Positions 1-5,262 of a DNA stretch of 5,782 nt are shown one piece after another. Origin of the DNA: Actinomycetota bacterium (GTDB lineage Bacteria > Actinomycetota > Actinomycetes > Nanopelagicales > Nanopelagicaceae); assembly GCA_009705025.1 (NCBI GenBank), contig WLDA01000068.1, positions 1 through 5,782 on the forward strand, written 5' to 3'. Below the pieces are notes generated by a model. The model saw only the letters and a list, made by a program, of their open reading frames with translations, was not told the origin of the DNA and did not search any database. Position numbers and translations under genes: made by a program. Position 1 is the stretch's first letter. Each line of letters opens with the position of its first letter.

Positions 1-984
1 TATCCAAATTTGGCCAGGTGCAAAGTTAATTGCTTCCCCATCAGGCGTACTCCACTGTGTTCCAGACTCTGGCGTTGGTCTAGACCATATTGCTTCGAAA
101 CTCTTTCCATCGCGCAATATGAAACCAGTGCCTGACCCAACTGTTGCCGAGAATGGAGTTACCCCTCCGACTTTGTCGTGAAACTCTGACGGTGTAATTA
201 GTACATTTTGTATTACAAGTGTTGTGGGTCCTAGATGTTTTCCTGAATCAGCTAGATCTGGACCATTGCGATTACTTAGTAGCCAACGTTTCTCAATTTG
301 CGACCAAGTCGCGGTGTATGAATTTGCTGGCCAATGCATGACGACGGAAGTTATCGCGGTTCCTGAATCTGGGGCATCACCGAAAGTCCAGCCCATATTT
401 CTAGATTGCGCAATGTCGTAACCGTTTTCGACAATTTTTTGCATAAGTAAATCTGCGCGCAAAACCATTGCTGTAGGGGGCGTTCGAAGCGGATCAGTTG
501 TATAAATTGTTGACGACTGACTTTGAGCACCGAGATCTTGCAAATTTGCAGCAGAGATAACTGGACGTAATTTAGATTGAGCACCGCTATACGCAAAAGC
601 GATATGCCCATACTGTGCGAGTATTTCGATGTCGCTAATACGAGCACTGCGCACGGGACCTATGCGAGAAGGAATCTTTGATGAAAATACAGCAGCGAGT
701 CGAGTGAGGCCACCTTCTACTTGTTCAATATAGACAAGATCGGCATCTTCAAGTCCAATTTGTGGGTGCGCTGGAGGCGTATCATCAATTTTTACAACCA
801 ATACGGGGCCGTCAATTCCTGGCGCACCAGTAATGCTATTTACTTGAACTGGTGTGATTATCTTTACTTTTTCCGCAAGTGCAATAATCGATGGTTTGAG
901 AGCATAGAAAACACTTGATCCAATAATTGTCACCGACAGAACTGTGAGGACAAATTTTCTAAAGGACATCTTCTTCAAATTCAT
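1..984 (-). CDS. DUF3048 (YerB-like) exported or membrane-anchored protein, 3' end beyond the window
   Basis: An uninterrupted minus-strand frame of 328 codons runs off the left edge without a stop. The family is clear from conserved blocks: PAHPQIGLEDADLVY (about residues 71-85), EGGLTRLAAVF (90-100) and RIGPVRSAR (107-115) match the DUF3048 N-terminal domain. The last blocks, GSGTGFILRDGK and PGQIWI at the edge, match the DUF3048 C-terminal domain, so probably only a few residues are missing. The start at 984 gives a basic n-region (MNLKKMSFRKF) before a hydrophobic stretch (VLTVLSVTIIGSSVFYAL), a signal peptide or anchor. I see no cysteine, hence no lipobox, unlike lipoprotein YerB of Bacillus. 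The start overlaps the upstream LemA-like gene by 26 nt. An alternative ATG at 969 would give an 11-nt overlap. The biochemical function of the family is unknown; a cell-envelope role is inference from export and operon context. Confidence 0.88.
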   Translation of the reverse strand, partial: MNLKKMSFRKFVLTVLSVTIIGSSVFYALKPSIIALAEKVKIITPVQVNSITGAPGIDGPVLVVKIDDTPPAHPQIGLEDADLVYIEQVEGGLTRLAAVFSSKIPSRIGPVRSARISDIEILAQYGHIAFAYSGAQSKLRPVISAANLQDLGAQSQSSTIYTTDPLRTPPTAMVLRADLLMQKIVENGYDIAQSRNMGWTFGDAPDSGTAITSVVMHWPANSYTATWSQIEKRWLLSNRNGPDLADSGKHLGPTTLVIQNVLITPSEFHDKVGGVTPFSATVGSGTGFILRDGKSFEAIWSRPTPESGTQWSTPDGEAINFAPGQIWI

Positions 985-1462
985 ATGTCACCGGTAGGGG
1001 CGCCGTTCCTGCAAGCCTAAATATTCGAATCACTTTTCTACTGCGAAGATTGTGCGTGCTGTTGACGGCATCTACGTGCAACGCAATCGCAATTCGAATT
1101 TTGTCCGTTAGAGCAGATAATTCAGTGAGCAGTGCTTTCTCCGCTGCTCTTGCATTACTTTGACCATCAGCTAATAAGAGTCCAAGTGCTCCAGATAAAC
1201 CGCTCTCGGCTTGGGATCGATATTCCATAGTCGCTTCACGTGCTTGGTATGACGCGGCAGTGAGTAAGAGAGAAGAAGCAGGATCGGCTATTTCGCTGTG
1301 TGCGATCTCTAAAGCAATTGCTGCACGACGTTGGAGTAAGCCATCAAGATTTGCCCAGCTTGTTTCCACGCGATGATGCAGTCTGTCCAAACGAGTAGCT
1401 GAAAAACTCAAGTACCAAAGGAAGACAAGAACGATAAGAAGAATCGCAAGTGTGGTTTTCAC
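959..1462 (-). CDS. LemA-like single-pass membrane protein
   Basis: This 167-residue protein has an N-terminal transmembrane helix (about residues 4-20, TLAILLIVLVFLWYLSF) followed by a mostly helical soluble part. Several stretches resemble LemA: RVETSWANLDGLLQRR (31-46), ESGLSGALGLLLA (86-98), LLTELSALTDKIRIAIALH (111-129), and a C-terminal LAGTAPLPVTYEFEE (150-164) where LemA has its IAG...P...YFE end. Overall it is divergent and slightly shorter than a typical LemA of about 185 residues. It starts with GTG at 1462; this GTGA overlaps the pimA stop by 4 nt, and GGAGA at 1469-1473 sits 6 nt upstream. A LemA-like or secreted coiled protein next to pimA is, as far as I recall, common in Actinobacteria. 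Function is unknown; location in the cytoplasmic membrane with the helical part probably outside is inferred. The LemA assignment rests on motif similarity by eye. Confidence 0.75.
   Translation of the reverse strand: MKTTLAILLIVLVFLWYLSFSATRLDRLHHRVETSWANLDGLLQRRAAIALEIAHSEIADPASSLLLTAASYQAREATMEYRSQAESGLSGALGLLLADGQSNARAAEKALLTELSALTDKIRIAIALHVDAVNSTHNLRSRKVIRIFRLAGTAPLPVTYEFEEDVL
988..992 (-). promoter_or_regulatory. Ribosome binding site favouring the 984 start
   Basis: Read on the minus strand, GGTGA ends 3 nt before the ATG at 984. It pairs with the GGTGA part of the full anti-SD complement (GGAGGTGAT), which places the SD core at a normal distance. The alternative ATG at 969 is preceded directly by GAAGAAG with no spacer, a poor SD geometry. 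The site lies inside the LemA-like coding region, as expected for coupled translation. Confidence 0.45.
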
Positions 1463-2643
1463 TTATCGTCTCCATCTCTCGTTAACAAGCGGTTCCATGA
1501 TCTGTGATCTTTTGCCAGACCAACACCTTCGCTACCAACTATAGACATTTCATAAATGCTAAATATCTGCTCTGCCACTACTTCCCAATCAAAAATTTGC
1601 GCATGTGCTTTCCCCGCAAGTGCTAACTGTGTGCGTTTTTCTTTATTGCGGAGCAAATCGATTATTACTTTTGCTAACTCCGTTGGATTCTCAGATTCAA
1701 ATAGTGCGCCGAATTCTCCGCCACCTAGAAGTGAATCAAATGCAGGAATATCACTAGCAACAACAGTTGCTCCACCTGCTAGTGCTTCTGCCAAGATAAT
1801 TCCGAAAGATTCACCACCCGTATTCGGTGCAACGTAAATTGCAACGGATGCCATGAAATCAGCCTTTTCTTTTTCAGAGATTCGTCCTAAAAATTCAAAA
1901 CGTGGAAGTAATTGTGGGTCGATGCTCTTCTTTATCTCTTCGCTATCTCCAGGTCCTGCAACAAAAACACGAACATCGGGTGCAAATCGAGCAATGATTG
2001 GTAGCGCTTCAAGAAGAACTGCAAGACCTTTGCGTGGTTCTTCAAATCGACCAATAAAACCAATTGTATTTCCTTGCCATTTTGCCTGTGGAGTTCCGTT
2101 TGCATATCTCTTTGCATAAATTCCATTAGGTATTACAACAGCATCGGTTTCTAGATGCTCCGTCAAAGTAGATCGAGCAGCTTCACTTACTGCGATACGT
2201 GCGTTGAGTTTTTCAATTGCTGGTTCCAAGATTGGACCAATCGCGAAGATTATTTTCTGACGCTTTGCAGCTGCATGGAATGTACCTACGAGCGGCCCTT
2301 CGGCTGCCCAGCAAGCAAGAAGTGATAACGATGGAATCGCTGGTTCATGTAAATGCAACAAATCGAATTCACCTTGCGTGATCCATTGGCGCACCCGTGC
2401 AAAAGCGATTGGACCGAATAGAACACGTGCAACCGCTCCGTTATATGGAATTGCAATTGGCTTTCCTGCGCTAACAACGTAGTCAGGCAGTGCTTCTTCA
2501 TCAATTGCGGGTGAGAGAACTGAAACAGTGTGACCAGATGCAATGAGAAATTCTGCTAAGTCTCGGATATGTGCCTGTACTCCCCCTGGCGTATCCCAAC
2601 TGTATGGACAGACGATTCCAATTTTGAGTTTCTTCGTGAGCAT
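1459..2643 (-). CDS. pimA: PimA, phosphatidylinositol alpha-mannosyltransferase (GT4, GT-B fold)
   Basis: The 394-residue protein transfers the first mannose from GDP-mannose to the 2-position of the inositol of PI, on the cytoplasmic face of the membrane. Visible PimA/GT4 features are PYSWDTPGGVQAH (13-25) with the acceptor-site GGVQ, GTFHA (120-124) with the catalytic-site histidine at 123, the donor-site IGRFEEPRKGL (197-207) with R199 and K205, and GGESFGIILAEALAGG (276-291) with the EX7E pair E278/E286. Length is close to mycobacterial PimA, with a slightly longer C-terminal tail. The ATG at 2643 shares one base with the upstream TAA (TAATG), and AGGGAA at 2652-2657 is a good SD 8 nt away. 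The position directly after a PgsA/PatA pair supports PimA over other GT4 mannosyltransferases such as PimB'. Confidence 0.93.
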   Translation of the reverse strand: MLTKKLKIGIVCPYSWDTPGGVQAHIRDLAEFLIASGHTVSVLSPAIDEEALPDYVVSAGKPIAIPYNGAVARVLFGPIAFARVRQWITQGEFDLLHLHEPAIPSLSLLACWAAEGPLVGTFHAAAKRQKIIFAIGPILEPAIEKLNARIAVSEAARSTLTEHLETDAVVIPNGIYAKRYANGTPQAKWQGNTIGFIGRFEEPRKGLAVLLEALPIIARFAPDVRVFVAGPGDSEEIKKSIDPQLLPRFEFLGRISEKEKADFMASVAIYVAPNTGGESFGIILAEALAGGATVVASDIPAFDSLLGGGEFGALFESENPTELAKVIIDLLRNKEKRTQLALAGKAHAQIFDWEVVAEQIFSIYEMSIVGSEGVGLAKDHRSWNRLLTRDGDDK

Positions 2644-3530
2644 TATTCGCGTTCCCTAAAATCTCCATCAATCCAGATGCGTTGCATCATGTGCCAATCG
2701 TGCGGATAGCGAGCAATACCTTTGGCAAAAAGATCAGCACTATTTTGAACTGTTTCCGCAACGCGTTCGGATTCGCTACCTGTCATAGAAATAGGAACCA
2801 ATTCAAAGTCGATATGTATTCCCGTTTCCGTATATGAAATGCCTGCATAAAGCAGTGGGACTCCAGTACGAATGGCAAGCAGGGCTGGTCCTGCTGGCAT
2901 GCGAGCAGGACCACCAAAGAAAGTCACATTGATTCCACTTCGCGATAAATCCCGATCGGCAGCTAATGCAACAATGCCACCTTGTCGAATTCTTTGCAGC
3001 AGTGTTGGAATTACGCGAGCATCAATAGGAAGTGATTCCATTCCAAATGCTTCTCTGTAAGACATAAATTTCTTGAATAGGGCTTCTGGTTTTAGCCTTT
3101 CAGCGACAGTGACAATCTTGGCGCCTTTACTACAGAAGTAAGCCGCTGCATGATCATAATTTCCTGCATGCGCAACTGTTACAACAGCTCCCTTATTAGC
3201 GGCAATCGCATCAAGCAAAAGATGCTCATCCGTTGCCGTAACAGTGTTTTGTATTCGCTCAATTGACCAGTCTGGTAAACGAAAAGTGTCACACCAGTAT
3301 CTAGCACTGGATCTCATAGCTTTGTATAGAAGTAACTCTAAATCTAATTCAGTAATATCTTTTTGAGTACGAGCTAAGTTAGAGCGCAATCTTTGAACGC
3401 TTTTTCCATTTCTCTTTGTTGCAATATCGGCAAGACGGTAAGCATTGGCATAAACGAAGTTCTCTGGGAGCCAACGCAAAATTCTCCAAGCTCCGAAGTA
3501 GAACCCGGCAACTATGTTTTGGATAATCAT
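2643..3530 (-). CDS. patA: PatA-type phosphatidylinositol mannoside acyltransferase (LpxL/HtrB superfamily)
   Basis: With the ATG at 3530 the protein has 295 residues. In mycobacteria PatA transfers a palmitoyl group to the mannose of PIM1/PIM2 on the inner face of the plasma membrane. The HX4D catalytic motif is present (HAGNYD, H121 and D126), followed by VAERLKPEALFKKF (about 142-155), a QGGIVALAADRD block (about 183-194), FFGGPARMPAGPALLA (about 204-219), and the family's C-terminal HDWHMMQRIW (about 277-286). The N-terminus has a hydrophobic amphipathic segment (IIQNIVAGFYFGAW) that may contact the membrane. The start forms an ATGA overlap with the pgsA stop, so translation is probably coupled; no strong SD is visible. 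A longer in-frame form from 3599 would cover 73 nt of pgsA and adds only non-family sequence. The exact acyl acceptor is inferred from neighbours and family. Confidence 0.9.
   Translation of the reverse strand: MIIQNIVAGFYFGAWRILRWLPENFVYANAYRLADIATKRNGKSVQRLRSNLARTQKDITELDLELLLYKAMRSSARYWCDTFRLPDWSIERIQNTVTATDEHLLLDAIAANKGAVVTVAHAGNYDHAAAYFCSKGAKIVTVAERLKPEALFKKFMSYREAFGMESLPIDARVIPTLLQRIRQGGIVALAADRDLSRSGINVTFFGGPARMPAGPALLAIRTGVPLLYAGISYTETGIHIDFELVPISMTGSESERVAETVQNSADLFAKGIARYPHDWHMMQRIWIDGDFRERE
2886..2913. repeat. 10-bp perfect inverted repeat inside patA
   Basis: TGGTCCTGCT (2886-2895) and AGCAGGACCA (2904-2913) are exact reverse complements around an 8-nt spacer that itself contains the palindrome GCATGC. 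It encodes the quasi-symmetric peptide GGPARMPAGP of the acyltransferase, a conserved part of the family, so the codons may produce the symmetry by chance. There is no T-tract on either side, so it is not an intrinsic terminator. Confidence 0.6.
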
Positions 3531-4123
3531 TTGGAACTGCGCCACACAATCAAAATGCGTTGAAGAACGGTTATTACCCCCAGAATCGCAAGCAACCACA
3601 TTCCGCCCGCAAGCACATAAGGAATTCCGAGCCCGCTAAATCCAATAGCGCTCAATGCCAGTATTAATCTTTCAGTGCGCTCTGCGATTCCACCTGAACA
3701 ATCGATTCCCATTGATTCAGCTCTTGCTCGTATATATGGGACCAACATTCCTGTAACTAAAGTGAGAAGAATGACCGGGACTAAAGGGTCATTGGCATCA
3801 ATGAGATAGAGACTCACTCCGATAAGTACTGATGCATCTGTAACGCGATCAATAGTGGAATCTAAAAATCCACCCCACTTGCTACTGCCTTGATGCGAAA
3901 TTCGTGCCATCGTGCCATCGAAAAGATCACTCAAGGCGAAAACGCAGATTACGAGAGTTCCCCAGAAGAAATTTCCGCGAGGATAAAAATAGAAGGATGA
4001 AGTAACAACTCCAATAGCTCCTGCCCATGTAACGCCGTTGGGAGTAATCCCAACGCGCAGGGCTCCAGATGCGATGGGTGTAATCACCTTTGTCACCGCT
4101 GGTTTCAAAATTGCGCTAATCAT
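3527..4123 (-). CDS. pgsA: Phosphatidylinositol-phosphate synthase (CDP-alcohol phosphatidyltransferase, PgsA1-type)
   Basis: The 198-residue integral membrane enzyme condenses CDP-diacylglycerol with inositol phosphate to give PI-phosphate, the precursor of PI and PIMs. The CDP-alcohol phosphatidyltransferase signature DxxDGxxAR...GxxxDxxxD is complete: D66, D69, G70, A73, R74, G84, D88, D92, all ligands of the two metals or of CDP. Several hydrophobic segments surround it. The block RARAESMGIDCSGGIAERTERL-like (132-153) is typical of the actinobacterial PI-phosphate synthases rather than PG-phosphate synthases. The ATG at 4123 was chosen because homology begins there and because the next gene starts divergently 24 bp away. 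A longer frame from 4222 would overlap that gene on the opposite strand by 75 bp. No SD is visible; a TANNNT hexamer 8 nt upstream suggests a leaderless mRNA. The product is needed by the PatA and PimA enzymes encoded next. Confidence 0.92.
   Translation of the reverse strand: MISAILKPAVTKVITPIASGALRVGITPNGVTWAGAIGVVTSSFYFYPRGNFFWGTLVICVFALSDLFDGTMARISHQGSSKWGGFLDSTIDRVTDASVLIGVSLYLIDANDPLVPVILLTLVTGMLVPYIRARAESMGIDCSGGIAERTERLILALSAIGFSGLGIPYVLAGGMWLLAILGVITVLQRILIVWRSSK
4036..4055. repeat. 8-bp perfect hairpin with GTAA loop in the 5' part of pgsA
   Basis: CGTTGGGA (4036-4043), loop GTAA (4044-4047), TCCCAACG (4048-4055). In plus-strand RNA the loop is GUAA, a GNRA tetraloop; in the pgsA mRNA the loop is UUAC. 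It lies about 70 nt inside pgsA, over the codons for the conserved GITPNG region, and about 90 bp upstream of the divergent start at 4148. No T-tract follows on either strand. It may be a coincidence of codons. Confidence 0.55.
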
Positions 4124-4147
4124 CAAGACCCATCGTAGGCTGAGCGC
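4124..4147. promoter_or_regulatory. Putative compact bidirectional promoter between pgsA and the EF-G-like gene
   Basis: Only 24 bp separate two divergent start codons. On the minus strand TACGAT (4137-4132) lies 8 nt before the pgsA ATG. On the plus strand TAGGCT (4136-4141) lies 6 nt before the GTG at 4148. Both fit the TANNNT -10 pattern and the -10 to start distance of actinobacterial leaderless transcripts. The two hexamers share the TA step at 4136-4137. Neither gene has a convincing SD, and no good -35 box is seen at 17-18 bp for either. Inferred from sequence only; transcription could also start further inside the neighbouring genes. Confidence 0.4.
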
Positions 4148-4750
4148 GTGCCAACTCCTAGTTCTCGCGTGAGAATCCATATCTATGGACACGAAAGCGC
4201 CGACCCACAACAGGTTGCTCATTACTTCGGAGGAACCTTTACAGAGGTCATTGAGTCAGAATCCGAACTCGCAATTTTCGTTGTAGATCCAGCTGCAGGA
4301 ATCTCTCCCGAGACTATTTCCTTATGGCAAAGACTCGATGATTTCCAAATTCCACGTTTGGTCGTTGTTACTCATTTAGAAAATCAAATCGCAGATTTCG
4401 ATGATGCGGTGATGCTTGCCTCTCGAGTTTTCGATCAGATTGTTACTCCCTTCCTTGTCCTACATGATGACGCGGGATTTCCCTGCGCTCTTATCTCACT
4501 AGAAACTCTTGAGATAACTGATTACTCACATAAAGAACACACAGTCACAATGAGCAGTGAAGAACATCAAATTTTAATAAGTGAATTTCGTCAAGAATAT
4601 TTGGAACAGATTGAATCATCCGGAGATAGCGCATTTGCAGCTGGTTTGCTCTTTCCTGCAGTTCCACTATGGATTGAGAAAGAACTAGGCGTAAATATTG
4701 TTCGCAAATATATTGATGAGATTGAGAAAGCACTACCAAGCAGCAGCTAA
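4148..4750 (+). CDS. Degenerate EF-G-like G-domain protein (predicted GTPase pseudoenzyme)
   Basis: This 200-residue protein is the only plus-strand gene. It resembles the translation factor G domain of EF-G without the rest of the factor. FVVDPAAGISPETISLWQR (44-62) and FQIPRLVVVTHLEN (66-79) follow EF-G's VFDAVAGVEPQ...VWRQ and VPRI.FVNKMD. FPCALISLETLEI (111-123) resembles the FKGVVDLV.MKA part of the G' subdomain, and GLLFPAVPLW...IVRKYIDEIEKALPS (166-198) resembles the PVLCGSA...LLDAVVDYLPS end. The nucleotide-binding motifs are lost: the P-loop position reads GHESADPQQ (14-22) instead of GHxxAGKTT, NKxD reads THLE, and SA(L/F) reads PAV. Roughly 50-70 residues including switch I and DTPGH are absent. 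The GTG at 4148 has no strong SD and may be leaderless; GTG 4169 is an alternative. The 3' end overlaps the convergent HIT gene by 18 bp. Function unknown. The EF-G relationship is judged by eye from motifs. Confidence 0.8.
   Translation: MPTPSSRVRIHIYGHESADPQQVAHYFGGTFTEVIESESELAIFVVDPAAGISPETISLWQRLDDFQIPRLVVVTHLENQIADFDDAVMLASRVFDQIVTPFLVLHDDAGFPCALISLETLEITDYSHKEHTVTMSSEEHQILISEFRQEYLEQIESSGDSAFAAGLLFPAVPLWIEKELGVNIVRKYIDEIEKALPSSS
4168..4193. repeat. Interrupted dyad, possible operator upstream of pgsA
   Basis: TCCATA-TC-TATGGA (4176-4189) is a near-palindrome, and CGTG (4168-4171) with CACG (4190-4193) adds flanking complementarity, although the arms are offset by four bases on one side. 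It sits 45-70 bp upstream of the pgsA ATG, within the first codons of the divergent gene. The placement suits a regulator binding site, but the amino-acid sequence it encodes may be the only reason for it. Confidence 0.3.
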
Positions 4751-5260
4751 GTCAGATCTCGTTTGTGAGAGTAATTGCGGCATCACCTTAGTTTTGCCAA
4801 TGATTGGCATGAAATTTGCATCGCCACCCCATCGTGGAACAACATGTTGATGAATATGATCTGCAACACCAGCACCTGATATTGCGCCTTGATTCATACC
4901 AAGATTGAAACCATGAGCTCCAGAAACATTTCGAATAGTTGTCATGGCATGTGCAGTAAAGGCGCTCATTTCATTTCGCTCTTCATCGCGCAAATCGGTG
5001 AGATCTGCTACATGTCGAAATGCACAGATAAGAAGGTGGCCAGGGTTATACGGATAGAGATTCATAACTGCATATACATGCGTGCCGCGAGCAACAACTA
5101 AACCTTCTTCGTCGCTGAGTTTAGGTATTCGACAGAAAGGGCATTCAACATTATTTCCATCGAGTGGTCTGTTCTCTCCCCGTAAATAATCTAAACGGTG
5201 AGGCGCCCATAAACGCTGCCAACCATCAGGCATACCAAGGCCATCAAAGTTTTCGCCCAT
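4733..5260 (-). CDS. HIT-family diadenosine tetraphosphate (Ap4A) phosphorylase-like protein
   Basis: The 175-residue protein carries the histidine triad DHIHQHVVPRW with H135, H137 and H139; the last of these is the expected nucleophile region of HIT hydrolases and phosphorylases. C40 and C43 (CPFC) form a zinc-type motif found in the actinobacterial branch, and the RLWAPHRLDYL start (17-26) and TKVMPQLLSQTR end (157-168) are typical of the Rv2613c-like group next to pgsA, for which Ap4A phosphorylase activity is reported. It is cytosolic and would remove Ap4A, a by-product of aminoacyl-tRNA synthetases. The ATG at 5260 lies 2 nt after the thrS stop with AGG at 5268-5270 seven nt upstream; a TTG at 5266 is in frame but too close to that AGG. 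Exact substrate (Ap4A phosphorylase versus other AMP-linked nucleotides) is inferred. Confidence 0.9.
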   Translation of the reverse strand: MGENFDGLGMPDGWQRLWAPHRLDYLRGENRPLDGNNVECPFCRIPKLSDEEGLVVARGTHVYAVMNLYPYNPGHLLICAFRHVADLTDLRDEERNEMSAFTAHAMTTIRNVSGAHGFNLGMNQGAISGAGVADHIHQHVVPRWGGDANFMPIIGKTKVMPQLLSQTRSDLAAAW

Positions 5261-5262
5261 TA

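Noticed and set aside
224..918. Short frames on both strands within the DUF3048 region (224-421, 351-647, 721-918)
   Set aside because: The 328-codon minus-strand DUF3048 frame explains the whole region with strong family motifs; the short frames have none.
3531..3599. Extended N-terminus of the acyltransferase from 3599 (23 extra residues)
   Set aside because: It covers the conserved end of pgsA in another frame and adds non-family sequence; ATG 3530 gives a classic ATGA overlap.
4030..4060. Intrinsic terminator at the 4036-4055 hairpin
   Set aside because: No T-tract follows on either strand, and it lies inside a conserved coding region.
4090..4120. TTGTCA (4090-4095) with GCTAAT (4115-4120) as a plus-strand promoter
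   Set aside because: The -35 is good, but the 19-bp spacing is long and the -10 is weak; the TAGGCT hexamer closer to the GTG fits the lineage's leaderless pattern better. Kept as an alternative only.
4124..4222. Extended N-terminus of pgsA from the ATG-equivalent at 4222 (33 extra residues)
   Set aside because: The extra residues do not look like the family, they would overlap the EF-G-like gene by 75 bp on the opposite strand, and ATG 4123 fits the start of homology.
4545..4739. 64-codon minus-strand frame antisense to the EF-G-like gene
   Set aside because: No recognisable motif and no SD; the plus-strand frame has clear family blocks, so this is a shadow frame.
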